Source: Ewingella allii
GTDB taxonomy: Bacteria > Pseudomonadota > Gammaproteobacteria > Enterobacterales > Enterobacteriaceae
Length of the DNA: 64,000 bases
Assembly (NCBI RefSeq): GCF_044430645.1
Contig: NZ_JAWUDN010000006.1
Location: 186,001-250,000 of the forward strand
Reading direction: 5' to 3'
Part shown: one piece after another, positions 25,908 through 34,065 of the stretch
How positions within the stretch are numbered: position 1 is the stretch's first letter
Layout: every line of letters starts with the position of its first letter
Position numbers and translations under genes: made by a program
The notes under the pieces: model-generated
Seen by the model: only the letters and a program-made list of their open reading frames with translations
Databases searched by the model: none
What the model was told of the DNA's origin: nothing

Positions 25908-27962
25908 ATGGAACTGAAATCGACTTCATTTGGAAAACATCTGGCGCAGCACCCCTATAATCGGGTGCGGCTACTCAACGCAGGCGTCGAAGTCAGTGGC
26001 GATAAGCATCATTATCTCATCCCTTTCAACCAGTTAATTTCTATTCGCTGTAAACGTGGCATCGTCTGGGGCGAGCTGGAGTTTGAGCTACCGGAAGAAA
26101 AGGTCGTGCGCCTGCACGGCACGGAATGGCAGGAGACGCAGCAATTTTATCACCATCTTCTTAAAGTCTGGCGCAGCTGGAGTGAGGAGATGAGTGAGGT
26201 CAGCGCTGGCGTCTTGCGTCAGCAGGCGGAAAAGATCGCGCGCATTGAACAGCAGGATAAATGGTTCAAAAGCAGCGAGTTGGCCGCCGTGCAAAAAAGT
26301 ATCGCCGAATCCTTTACCGCCGTGCCGGTGCCGGTTGAGCGTTTGCACGAGTTCAACAATTGTCGCGAAGACTACGAGCTGTGTCTGAGATGGCTGCGTC
26401 AGGGCAAAGAGAGCGTGGTGTCCCGCAATCAGGCATGGACTGAAAGAACTATCGAGCAGCATCGCGATTTCTTCGACAACATCGAAACCACTCCCCTTAA
26501 TGACAGCCAGTGCCGCGCCGTGGTCAACGGCGAAGACGCCGTTTTAGTGCTTGCAGGGGCAGGGAGTGGCAAAACGTCGGTGCTGGTGGCCCGCGCGGGC
26601 TGGCTATTGTACCGTCAGGAAGCGATTGCAGAACAGATCCTGCTACTGGCGTTTGGTCGTCAGGCCGCAGACGAGATGAATGAAAGAATTAAAGAACGCC
26701 TGCACACCAGTGACATTAAAGCTAAAACCTTCCACGCTCTGGCGCTGCACATTATTCAGGAAGGGAGCAAGAAAACGCCAAAAATCAGCAAACTGGAAAC
26801 TGATAGCAAAGCCCGTCGCAGCCTGTTGATCAAAACCTGGCAGCAGCAGTGTGCCGAGAAGAAAGTTCAGGCCAGCGGCTGGCGCGCATGGATGACCGAG
26901 GAACTAGAGTGGGAGGTTCCTGAAGGAGATTACTGGAAGAACAAAGCGCTGGCGGAGCGTTTAGGCAGCCGCCTCGAGCGCTGGCTGGGGCTGATGCGCA
27001 TGCACGGCGGCAGTCAAGCTGAAATGGTGGAGCAGGCGTCCGACGAGGTGCGCGATCTGTTCCAGAAGCGGATTCGCCTGATGGCGCCACTGCTCAAAGC
27101 CTGGAAGTCAGCGCTGAAAGAAGAGGACGCCGTGGACTTCTCCGGGCTGATTCATCAGGCGGTCAATATTCTGGAGAAGGGGCGTTTTGTCAGCCCGTGG
27201 AAACACATCTTAGTTGATGAATTCCAAGATATTTCCCCGCAGAGGGCGCGCCTACTGGCCGCATTGCGCGAGCAAAATAGCTACACCAGCTTGTTTGCCG
27301 TTGGCGATGATTGGCAGGCTATCTATCGTTTCAGCGGCGCCGAGCTTTCCCTCACTACCGCCTTTGAAGGCCATTTTGGCGAAGGGGCGCAGTGCGCGCT
27401 GGATACCACCTATCGCTTTAACGATCGCATTGGTGAAATCGCCAATAAGTTTGTTCTGCAAAACCCGTATCAGTTGAAGAAGCCGTTGAATAGCTTGACT
27501 AAAGGCAGCAAGAAAAGCGTCACGATTTTGCCCAATGAACAGCTGGATGCCCTGCTGGATAAGCTGAGCGGCTTCGCCAAAGCCGATGAAAAAATTCTGA
27601 TTCTGGCGCGTTATCACCATCTGAGGCCGGAGGTTTTGCAGAAAGCGGCGACGCGCTGGCCTAAGCTCAATATCGAATTTATGACCATTCACGCCAGCAA
27701 AGGGCAGCAGGCGGAGTATGTGATTATTGTCGGTTTGCACGAGGGCAATGACGGTTTTCCGGCCCCGGCGCGCGAATCTTTGTTGGAAGAGGTGTTACTG
27801 CCCGAGCCAGAGGATTTTGCCGATGCCGAAGAGCGCCGCTTGCTGTATGTGGCGATCACCCGCGCCAAGCATCAGGTGTGGCTAATGCAGGATAAATCGC
27901 AGCCTTCAGTGTTTGTTGCCCAGCTTGAAGATTTGGGCGTGCCGGCGCAGAGAAAGCCGTAA
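25908..27962 (+). CDS. helD: DNA helicase IV
   Basis: HelD is a UvrD/Rep-like superfamily 1 helicase that translocates 3' to 5' on DNA. The 684 residues equal the E. coli length. After an N-terminal PH-like domain come helicase motif I (LAGAGSGKTSVLVARAG), motif Ia, motif II (ILVDEFQDISPQRARLL), motif III (FAVGDDWQAIYRFSGAE), motif IV (TTYRFNDRIGE), motif V (TIHASKGQQAEYVIIVGL) and motif VI (ERRLLYVAITRAKHQVWL). All catalytic motifs are intact. It ends at a strong terminator shared with mgsA. Confidence 0.97.
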   Translation: MELKSTSFGKHLAQHPYNRVRLLNAGVEVSGDKHHYLIPFNQLISIRCKRGIVWGELEFELPEEKVVRLHGTEWQETQQFYHHLLKVWRSWSEEMSEVSAGVLRQQAEKIARIEQQDKWFKSSELAAVQKSIAESFTAVPVPVERLHEFNNCREDYELCLRWLRQGKESVVSRNQAWTERTIEQHRDFFDNIETTPLNDSQCRAVVNGEDAVLVLAGAGSGKTSVLVARAGWLLYRQEAIAEQILLLAFGRQAADEMNERIKERLHTSDIKAKTFHALALHIIQEGSKKTPKISKLETDSKARRSLLIKTWQQQCAEKKVQASGWRAWMTEELEWEVPEGDYWKNKALAERLGSRLERWLGLMRMHGGSQAEMVEQASDEVRDLFQKRIRLMAPLLKAWKSALKEEDAVDFSGLIHQAVNILEKGRFVSPWKHILVDEFQDISPQRARLLAALREQNSYTSLFAVGDDWQAIYRFSGAELSLTTAFEGHFGEGAQCALDTTYRFNDRIGEIANKFVLQNPYQLKKPLNSLTKGSKKSVTILPNEQLDALLDKLSGFAKADEKILILARYHHLRPEVLQKAATRWPKLNIEFMTIHASKGQQAEYVIIVGLHEGNDGFPAPARESLLEEVLLPEPEDFADAEERRLLYVAITRAKHQVWLMQDKSQPSVFVAQLEDLGVPAQRKP

Positions 27963-27979
27963 TCTGGCTCCGTAATACA

Positions 27980-28011
27980 GTAAAACGCCCCCGTGAATGG
28001 GGGCGTTTTAC
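27980..28011. terminator. Bidirectional terminator between helD and mgsA
   Basis: GTAAAACGCCCCC, a 6-nt loop and its exact complement form a perfect palindrome with inbuilt A- and T-runs. It abuts the mgsA stop codon. Confidence 0.92.
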
Positions 28012-28473
28012 TTAGGATTTCAGGCGGGAAAGCAGGTAATTTTGGTAGTCGGGAATAGAAATCTCGACTTCATTTTTAAATAGCGGCGAGGCGATAAGGA
28101 AATCGGCGGTAGCAAGGTTAGTGGCAACCGGAATGTTCCACACGGTGGCGAGGCGCAGCAGGGCTTTAACGTCGGGGTCGTGCGGCACGGCATTCAGCGG
28201 GTCCCAGAGAAAAATCAGCAGATCAATCTTCCCTTCGGCGATCATCGCGCCCACCTGTTGATCCCCACCCATCGGGCCGCTGAGCATGCTTTTCACGTCA
28301 ATTCCGGTATTGCGCTGCACCAGATTCCCGGTGGTGCCGGTGGCATACAGGGTGTGCTGCGACAGCTCCGCGACGTTCTTATCAACCCATCTCATCAACA
28401 TGTTTTTGCAGTGATCGTGGGCAACCAGCGCGATATGCTTTTTTTTACCAATGGTGCGGGTGGTGAATTCCAT
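28012..28473 (-). CDS. mgsA: Methylglyoxal synthase
   Basis: MgsA converts dihydroxyacetone phosphate to methylglyoxal and phosphate, a bypass used when sugar phosphates accumulate. The ATG at 28473 (MEFTTRTIG) has GGGAA upstream and gives 153 residues, matching E. coli (152); a slightly longer frame exists but lacks support. Active-site blocks HIALVAHDHCK, GTTGNLVQRNTG, LSGPMGGDQQVGA with the catalytic Asp, and WDPLNAVPHDPDVKALLRLA are intact. Confidence 0.97.
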   Translation of the reverse strand: MEFTTRTIGKKKHIALVAHDHCKNMLMRWVDKNVAELSQHTLYATGTTGNLVQRNTGIDVKSMLSGPMGGDQQVGAMIAEGKIDLLIFLWDPLNAVPHDPDVKALLRLATVWNIPVATNLATADFLIASPLFKNEVEISIPDYQNYLLSRLKS

Positions 28474-28605
28474 AAACATTCCCTTCGACGCCAAATAGAG
28501 TTGCGTCCAGAGTACTGAAACTCATATTTTCTGCATAGCTCTGATACAACAATTCAGCCGAACGTTGAGGTTTTTCGTGACATCAGGCTGATAATGGTGG
28601 GTTTT

Positions 28606-29265
28606 TCAGGATGAAGGGAAGCTGAACCAAGAGAAAAAACGGCCGACGTGTGGGGAGGCGACCAGCTTAGGCCAGCTCGTTTTACCCGGGCTGCTGTGCT
28701 TTTGGCTGGAAACGTTGAGCATCGACAGTGATGTGGTAGTGAACAGTGAGCTGTCCCGCTGCTGTACGGCAGTGGCGAAGGCCGGCACGGACGCTCGCAG
28801 GCCAGATAAGTTATAGCGCAGCATCACCTTTTCTAAATCAGTCGCATTGCCATAAACCACCTGACGAAGCACGTCGCGGCGGCTCGGAATGTCTCGACCG
28901 TCTTGATCAACAAGGCGATAATTGAGCTTTCTGCTAAAGAATGCGGCATCCATTTCGTTATTCAGCGTTGGCAAAATGAAGGAAGCCGAACGAACCCCTT
29001 TGGCGCTAAAGCTGACTATCATGGCGGGGGAGTGGTACATCAGGGCATTCATGGTGGCCGGATGCAGGTTTTTGCTGACCTGGAATAAAATCTGATGCTG
29101 TCCTGCATCGACTTCAAGGCTTTCAGCCCCTTTGAGAATAGCGCCGGATATACGTTTTCCATCCAGCACTAGCAGGTCGATATCCGATGAAAGTTTCAGA
29201 CTGGTCGCGCAAACGGGTGCCAACAGGCTAACCGACATTAAAGCGGCCATTAATCTGACTTTCAT
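28606..29265 (-). CDS. yccT: Periplasmic protein YccT (DUF2057)
   Basis: YccT (also called CsgI) is a periplasmic DUF2057 protein reported to inhibit curli assembly in E. coli. The 219-residue product has a clear signal peptide (MKVRLMAALMSVSLLAPVCA) followed by LKLSSDIDLLVLDGKRISG, the best conserved part. The C-terminal half is more diverged than other proteins here, so function transfer is cautious. It is divergent from yccU and located as in E. coli. Confidence 0.82.
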   Translation of the reverse strand: MKVRLMAALMSVSLLAPVCATSLKLSSDIDLLVLDGKRISGAILKGAESLEVDAGQHQILFQVSKNLHPATMNALMYHSPAMIVSFSAKGVRSASFILPTLNNEMDAAFFSRKLNYRLVDQDGRDIPSRRDVLRQVVYGNATDLEKVMLRYNLSGLRASVPAFATAVQQRDSSLFTTTSLSMLNVSSQKHSSPGKTSWPKLVASPHVGRFFSWFSFPSS

Positions 29266-29468
29266 ACTTCACTCCTTACCTTTCACTGACAGCCTCTATT
29301 ATTGAGCAATGCGGCGAATGTGTCAAAACTTTACAGGATGTATTTATTGTTACATTTATAGCCATTTTCTTGGCAATCAGTGCTTTCTGCCGCAGTTTTA
29401 AGCTAAAAACTGCCGAAGTTTTGACACTGAGTTAAACTGGTAATACGTCGCTTAATGAGGGAAATGGC

Positions 29469-29882
29469 ATGCAAGATAATGACATCGTCACCATCTTAAA
29501 AGAGATGAAAACTATTGCGCTGGTGGGGGCGAGTGACAAGCTGAACAGGCCGAGCAACGGCGTCATGGCTTATTTATTGTCTCAGGGATATGAGGTAACC
29601 CCTGTCAGCCCGAAACTGGCTGGAAGCACGCTGCACGGACAGAAGGTCTACGCCACGCTGGCGGATATTCCCCATGAGATTGATATGGTTGACGTTTTCC
29701 GCAATACCGAGGCGGCTTACGGCGTCGCGCAAGAGGCCATCGATATTGGCGCGAAAGTGCTATGGCTACAGTTGGGGGTGATTAGCGAACAAGCGGCGGT
29801 GCTGGCTAAACAGGCCGGTCTGAAAGTGGTCATGGATAAATGCCCGAAAATTGAAATTCCGCGCTTAGGTCTGGAGAAGTAG
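29469..29882 (+). CDS. yccU: CoA-binding protein YccU
   Basis: YccU is a small Rossmann-fold protein of the CoA_binding_2 family; its cellular role is unknown. The 137 residues include the nucleotide-binding loop IALVGASDKLNRPSNGVMAYLLSQGY and conserved blocks VDVFRNTE, KVLWLQLGV and MDKCPKIEI. GAGGG lies upstream of the ATG. The gene is monocistronic with its own terminator. Confidence 0.93.
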   Translation: MQDNDIVTILKEMKTIALVGASDKLNRPSNGVMAYLLSQGYEVTPVSPKLAGSTLHGQKVYATLADIPHEIDMVDVFRNTEAAYGVAQEAIDIGAKVLWLQLGVISEQAAVLAKQAGLKVVMDKCPKIEIPRLGLEK

Positions 29883-29913
29883 GTCTGGCCATAAATCTGC
29901 TGCATGTGGACAT

Positions 29914-29944
29914 AAAAAAACCGACCCAAAAGAGTCGGTTTTTT
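29914..29944. terminator. Terminator between yccU and hspQ
   Basis: A-run, CCGAC, 8-nt loop, GTCGG and six T. It lies between converging genes and may act on both. Confidence 0.85.
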
Positions 29945-29963
29945 ATTTCCGCCCTCAGCAGGA

Positions 29964-30281
29964 TTAGTGGCGAAGGCGCGGTAAGGTCAATTGGCTGCGA
30001 ATAGATTCTGCCAAATCATCCAAAGAGCTTTGTTCTGGGTGAGAACGCGCCGCTTCGTGATCAATTTGGATCTCTGCCAGATAAGTATGTACCGGCTCGC
30101 CCTTATCGTCTTCCATCACCACGTGATACCAAGGCGCGGTGCGCATAGAGTCATCCGTCTCGAGTTCTTCAACCTTTGGCTTCTCTAGCGAATACTCTGC
30201 GTCCACGTCAATCACTACGCCGAGATAACCTAACATTCTGTGGCGTACTTGCTGGCCAATACCGAATTTGCTGGCGATCAT
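29964..30281 (-). CDS. hspQ: Heat shock protein HspQ
   Basis: HspQ binds hemimethylated DNA and acts as a specificity-enhancing factor for Lon in Yersinia and E. coli. The ATG at 30281 (MIASKFGIGQQVRHR) is 6 nt from AGGAG and gives 105 residues, exactly the E. coli length; another ATG two codons earlier is too close to the ribosome site. Conserved blocks are MLGYLGVVIDVD, APWYHVVMEDDKGEPVHTYLAE and HPEQSSLDDLA. Confidence 0.95.
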   Translation of the reverse strand: MIASKFGIGQQVRHRMLGYLGVVIDVDAEYSLEKPKVEELETDDSMRTAPWYHVVMEDDKGEPVHTYLAEIQIDHEAARSHPEQSSLDDLAESIRSQLTLPRLRH

Positions 30282-30370
30282 AGTCATCTCCTGAAAAATT
30301 ACCTTAACGTCTATATGGAGGTTAGCGGCACTATTTCAAGTTTTGACCCTGTTTCTTGACGTTAATTCAG

Positions 30371-30397
30371 GTTCTGTGCCGAGATAAGGCACAGAAC
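30371..30397. other. Perfect hairpin between rlmI and hspQ
   Basis: GTTCTGTGCC pairs with GGCACAGAAC around a 7-nt loop just downstream of the rlmI stop. No strong U-run follows in the direction of rlmI, so the termination strength is uncertain. Confidence 0.5.
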
Positions 30398-30404
30398 GAT
30401 AAAT

Positions 30405-31598
30405 TTACGACATCACTACGCAGGCGAAGCCTTTCAGGTACAGACCTTCCGGGTAAGAACCGATAACCGGATGGTCAGCAGCCTGACGGAACTGCTCCAC
30501 GAACTGGATCTCGCGATTGGCGTCCAGCGCCGCGTCGGCCAGAATTTTCTGGAACAGATCGGTCGGCAGCAGGCCGGAACAGGAGAAACTTAACAAAATG
30601 CCGCCCGGACGCAGTAACTGCAACGCCAGCATGTTGATATCTTTGTAGCCACGGCAGGCGCTGGCCAGCTGGCTCTTGTTTTCAACAAATTTTGGCGGGT
30701 CCATGACGATCATGTCGAACTGCACGCCTTCGGCACGGTACTTGCGCAGCAGTTGGAACACGTCTTCGCGCACGAACTCGGCTTTCGACAGATCCAGATT
30801 ATTCAGCTCAACGTTTTGACGAGCGATGTCCAGCGCGTCTTGCGAGGTATCAACGTTAGTCACTTTCTCACAGCCGCCCATCAGCGCCGACACGGCAAAA
30901 GCGCCGGTGTAAGAGAAGCAGTTTAGGACTTTGCGGCCTTCGGCATATTTACGCGCAGCTAGGCGGCTATCGCGCTGGTCGAGATAGAAACCGGTTTTGT
31001 GACCCTGTTTGATGTCCACCAGCAGGCTCATGCCGTGCTCTTGGATCGGCAGCAGGGCAGGTGGCTCGGCACCAATCACGTGGCCCTGAGTCAGCTCTAA
31101 ACCCTCTTTCTTACGCACGGCGACGTCGGAGCGATCCCAGATAGCGCATTCCGGGTAACATTTTTGCAGCGCGGCCAGCAGAGGGGCGCGCTGGTATTCA
31201 GCACCGGCTGAAAGCAGTTGCAGCACGAGGAAATTCTGGAAACGGTCGATGGTGATACCCGGCAAACCGTCAGACTCACCGGCAATCAGGCGATAGCCAT
31301 CAAGCCCGTCACGCTTGGCAATCCAGTTACGCCAGCTTTGCGCTTGCTGTAAACGACGCACGAAAAATTCGATATCGATATCTTCGTCCTGGCGGAAGGT
31401 CCAGACGCGCGCGCGGATTTGCGACGACGGAGAATATGCACCGCGAGCCAGCCATTTCCCGTGACTGTCTACAATATCAATAGTATCGCCAGAGTTTGCT
31501 TTACCTTCGACACGGGTTACTGCACCGGAAAATACCCACGGGTGGCGGCGTAAGAGAGATTTTTCGCGGCCTTTGGCCAAGAATAAACGAGCAGTCAT
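30405..31598 (-). CDS. rlmI: 23S rRNA m5C1962 methyltransferase RlmI
   Basis: RlmI methylates C1962 of 23S rRNA using S-adenosylmethionine. The 397 residues (E. coli 396) have an N-terminal PUA domain (RLFLAKGREKSLLRRHPWVFSGAV), a central domain, and a Rossmann methyltransferase with VLNCFSYTGAFAVSALMGG, VREDVFQLL and MDPPKF. The catalytic Cys region is FSCSGLLPTDLF. It is divergent from acyP. Confidence 0.97.
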   Translation of the reverse strand: MTARLFLAKGREKSLLRRHPWVFSGAVTRVEGKANSGDTIDIVDSHGKWLARGAYSPSSQIRARVWTFRQDEDIDIEFFVRRLQQAQSWRNWIAKRDGLDGYRLIAGESDGLPGITIDRFQNFLVLQLLSAGAEYQRAPLLAALQKCYPECAIWDRSDVAVRKKEGLELTQGHVIGAEPPALLPIQEHGMSLLVDIKQGHKTGFYLDQRDSRLAARKYAEGRKVLNCFSYTGAFAVSALMGGCEKVTNVDTSQDALDIARQNVELNNLDLSKAEFVREDVFQLLRKYRAEGVQFDMIVMDPPKFVENKSQLASACRGYKDINMLALQLLRPGGILLSFSCSGLLPTDLFQKILADAALDANREIQFVEQFRQAADHPVIGSYPEGLYLKGFACVVMS

Positions 31599-31695
31599 AG
31601 AATTAGGTTCTGTCAGTTCGGGGCAAAAAAGAGCGTCATTGTCCGAGCAAGCAGTCTAAATTGCAACGAACCATACCGCTAACGGAGAGAATATT

Positions 31696-31974
31696 ATGGC
31701 AAAAGTCAGTATAGCCGCCTATGTCTACGGCCGGGTGCAGGGCGTAGGATTTCGTTTCGCGACGCAACAGCAGGCCAACGGCTTGGGCCTGACGGGCTAT
31801 GCGAGAAACTTGGATGATGGCAGCGTAGAAGTCATTGTTTGCGGCGAGCAGGAGCAGGTGGATCAACTGCTGGCGTGGCTTAAACTGGGTGGCCCGAAAC
31901 ACGCCAAGGTAGATAAAGTGTTAAGCGAGCCCGCGCCACCGGAAGATTATGGCGAATTTAAAATCCGCCATTAG
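31696..31974 (+). CDS. acyP: Acylphosphatase
   Basis: AcyP (YccX) hydrolyses carboxyl-phosphate bonds of acylphosphates. The 92-residue product has the family motif YGRVQGVGFRFATQQQA with the catalytic Arg, and GYARNLDDGSVEVIVCGEQ with the catalytic Asn (GYARNL). It lies in the conserved place between rlmI and tusE, whose stops are only about 20 nt apart from its own end. Confidence 0.96.
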   Translation: MAKVSIAAYVYGRVQGVGFRFATQQQANGLGLTGYARNLDDGSVEVIVCGEQEQVDQLLAWLKLGGPKHAKVDKVLSEPAPPEDYGEFKIRH

Positions 31975-31994
31975 TTTTCGCTATCCCCTAAAAG

Positions 31995-32324
31995 CTACAG
32001 GCATTTGACCGGTTTTGGCAGGCCAGCAATTTTGGTGGCTTGCTTCGCCGGGCCTTTAGGGAACAGTCGGAACAGGTAGCGGCTGTTGCCTTTCTCTTCG
32101 CCATATTTTTGCGCCATGGCTTTGACCAGCATGCGAATGGCGGGAGAGGTATTGAATTCGAGATAGAATTCCCGCACAAAGCGCACCACTTCCCAGTGAG
32201 CTTCGGTCAGCACGATCTCTTCTTCTTCCGCCAATATAGGGGCCAGATCTTCGTGCCAATCAGCACTGTTTTTTAGGTAGCCCTGAGCATCGGTTTCTAT
32301 CTCGCGGCCTGCAAACTCCAACAT
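31995..32324 (-). CDS. tusE: Sulfurtransferase TusE
   Basis: TusE takes sulfur from the TusBCD complex and passes it to MnmA for 2-thiolation of tRNA wobble uridines. The 109-residue DsrC-family protein ends with the conserved penultimate Cys (KPVKCL), the sulfur carrier. It contains DWHEDLAPILAEEEEIVLTEAHWEVVRFVREFYLEF. It is convergent with acyP. Confidence 0.96.
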   Translation of the reverse strand: MLEFAGREIETDAQGYLKNSADWHEDLAPILAEEEEIVLTEAHWEVVRFVREFYLEFNTSPAIRMLVKAMAQKYGEEKGNSRYLFRLFPKGPAKQATKIAGLPKPVKCL

Positions 32325-32382
32325 AACACCTCAATTCTCAATAAAACGCTGCGCGCAGTTTAGCAAAAAGGCCTGAGCCGCA

Positions 32383-32412
32383 AAATAAAAAGCCCCGCTT
32401 TCGCGAGGCTTG
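32383..32412 (-). terminator. Terminator downstream of yccA
   Basis: Read leftward, AAGCCTCGC, a GAAA loop and GCGGGGCTT (one G-U pair) are followed by TTTTATTTT, 19 nt after the yccA stop. Confidence 0.8.
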
Positions 32413-32430
32413 GCTGGCTGAAGGGCCGAA

Positions 32431-33093
32431 TTAGTTGCTGCGGGACAAACCTAAGATGCTCAGCAGGCTGACAAATACGTTATACAGAGAAACGTACAGG
32501 CTCACCGTGGCACGAATATAGTTGGTTTCGCCGCCGTGAATAATGTTACTGGTTTCCCACAGGATTGCGCCTGCGGAGAACAGGATGAACAGGCAGCTAA
32601 TCGCCAGTGACAGGGCAGGGATCTGCAGGAACAGGTTAGCGATAACCGCTACCAGCAGCACCACGAAGCCCGCCATCATCATGCCTGACAGGAAGGACAT
32701 GTCCTTACGGGTGGTCAGCACGTAGGCTGAACAGCAGAAGAACACCAGCGCCGTGCCACCAAGGGCCAGCATAATGATGTCACCCGCGCCAACCGAAAGC
32801 AGGGAGCTAAGCAGTGGGCCGAGGGTGTAACCCATAAAGCCGGTCAGGGCGAAGGCCGCCAGAATACCCACAGGGCGGTCAGCCGTGCGGTAAGTCAGGA
32901 ACATCAACCCGTAGAAACCCACCAGCGTCAGCAGCATACCCGGCGAAGGTAAACGCAGCAGGGTGCTAGCGGTAGCCGTAATAGCGGAAACGCCGAGCGT
33001 CAGCGCCAGCAGGAAATAGGTATTACGTAGAACTCTGTGGGTGCTTAACAGCGCGCCCGCACGAGAGGAGGAAGAGGCAACAATACGTTCCAT
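32431..33093 (-). CDS. yccA: Modulator of FtsH protease YccA
   Basis: YccA is an inner-membrane Bax-inhibitor-1 (BI-1/TMBIM) family protein that binds FtsH and modulates its degradation of membrane proteins. The 220 residues have seven hydrophobic segments and the conserved end SLYVSLYNVFVSLLSILG. E. coli YccA has 219 residues. The gene closes the block that is collinear with E. coli, just before tRNA-Ser. Confidence 0.95.
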   Translation of the reverse strand: MERIVASSSSRAGALLSTHRVLRNTYFLLALTLGVSAITATASTLLRLPSPGMLLTLVGFYGLMFLTYRTADRPVGILAAFALTGFMGYTLGPLLSSLLSVGAGDIIMLALGGTALVFFCCSAYVLTTRKDMSFLSGMMMAGFVVLLVAVIANLFLQIPALSLAISCLFILFSAGAILWETSNIIHGGETNYIRATVSLYVSLYNVFVSLLSILGLSRSN

Positions 33094-33323
33094 TTAAAAT
33101 CTCACTTATCGACAAAAGTTGGAGTCGGTGAAAATACAATCAGCCTTGAATAGTAGATAGTTACCTGCCGTGATTAAAGGCGTTTTACCCTTCTTTACCC
33201 ATGAGTTACCGCCAACTCGCCGTAGAAATGACGCTTCCCTGTTTTAAAACTGGCCGTAATGTCGATTTAATCATCATTTGAAACGCCAGTGCCTGTTTTT
33301 CAGGCAAACGAACATAATCAGGC

Positions 33324-33352
33324 TTTACAACCTAATGGCCTATGTTTATAGT
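33324..33352 (+). promoter_or_regulatory. Promoter of the first tRNA-Ser gene
   Basis: TTTACA and TATAGT are separated by 17 bp and lie 12 bp before the tRNA 5' end. The region from the yccA start (33094) to here is otherwise without a recognisable gene. Confidence 0.7.
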
Positions 33353-33364
33353 TCGCTTCGTTGC

Positions 33365-33452
33365 GGAGGGGTGGCCGAGCGGCTGAAGGCACCGGTCTTG
33401 AAAACCGGCGATGGGAAACCATTCAAGAGTTCGAATCTCTTCTCCTCCGCCA
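33365..33452 (+). tRNA. serT: tRNA-Ser (anticodon UGA), copy 1
   Basis: The 88-nt class II tRNA has a GGAGGGG acceptor strand pairing with CTCCTCC, a D-arm, an anticodon stem CCGGT/ACCGG with loop CTTGAAA (anticodon TGA), a long serine variable arm, a T-loop TTCGAAT, discriminator G and an encoded CCA. E. coli has serT at the same place after yccA. The sequence is identical to copy 2. Confidence 0.97.
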
Positions 33453-33467
33453 TATACAACACAAGAA

Positions 33468-33496
33468 AGCTGCTAAGAAATTAGCGGCTTTTTTTT
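33468..33496 (+). terminator. Terminator of tRNA-Ser copy 1
   Basis: GCTGCTAA, GAAA loop, TTAGCGGC (one wobble pair) and a run of eight T. Confidence 0.88.
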
Positions 33497-33620
33497 GTCT
33501 CTGCGTTTTGGTATTCCCTGTCTCGACCTTCCCATGTTTCTTCCTTTGTTCGATTTCTCGGCAATTAATGAATTTTGCAAGAATGCTTATTAAATCAACA
33601 AAATAGAACGAAAATAATGT

Positions 33621-33648
33621 TTGCATCTTCTTCTGCTTCTTGTATACT
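33621..33648 (+). promoter_or_regulatory. Promoter of the second tRNA-Ser gene
   Basis: TTGCAT and TATACT are 16 bp apart and followed by a GC-rich discriminator (ACGCCCCG), typical of stringently controlled stable-RNA promoters. Confidence 0.8.
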
Positions 33649-33693
33649 ACGCCCCGTCTGATGAGCACTGCTCTTGAGACAGATTGTTGTTGC

Positions 33694-33781
33694 GGAGGGG
33701 TGGCCGAGCGGCTGAAGGCACCGGTCTTGAAAACCGGCGATGGGAAACCATTCAAGAGTTCGAATCTCTTCTCCTCCGCCA
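33694..33781 (+). tRNA. serT: tRNA-Ser (anticodon UGA), copy 2
   Basis: This second 88-nt gene is identical to the copy 241 nt upstream, with the same TGA anticodon, long variable arm and encoded CCA. It has its own promoter and its own terminator, so both copies look functional. Confidence 0.97.
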
Positions 33782-33800
33782 TTAACAACAACGCAAATGA

Positions 33801-33827
33801 GCTGCTAAGTGATTAGCGGCTTTTTTT
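33801..33827 (+). terminator. Terminator of tRNA-Ser copy 2
   Basis: GCTGCTAA, GTGA loop, TTAGCGGC and seven T. The stem is identical to that after copy 1, so the duplicated unit includes the terminator. The following 33828-34065 shows no gene and presumably holds the promoter of the next operon. Confidence 0.88.
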
Positions 33828-34065
33828 GTGCCTAAAATTCACCGAAATCTCACTTTTCCCCTCTTTCTGCATTTTTCCTAGGCTGTTTACCCCCGGTTTT
33901 TAACTCTTTCTTGAGGGTTTTTTCGTGGTGTTAATGGTGTTAATTGCCTAAAAAATGCCCCGTCTCACAATTCGCGAACATAACCCGTTAACCTGATTGC
34001 GCAGGAAGTGGCACTGCCTATATGTTGATTTTTAGTTTCCCAAATGTAACTAGAGGTTAACAATA

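Noticed and set aside
29479..29491. matS-like sequence (12 of 13 matches to GTGACRNYGTCAC) at the start of yccU
   Set aside because: One mismatch in this degenerate palindrome is expected about once by chance in 64 kb, and it overlaps codons of yccU. No exact matS site was found.
33361..33606. Small open frames over the tRNA-Ser genes
   Set aside because: They coincide with the tRNA sequences on both strands and have no coding support.
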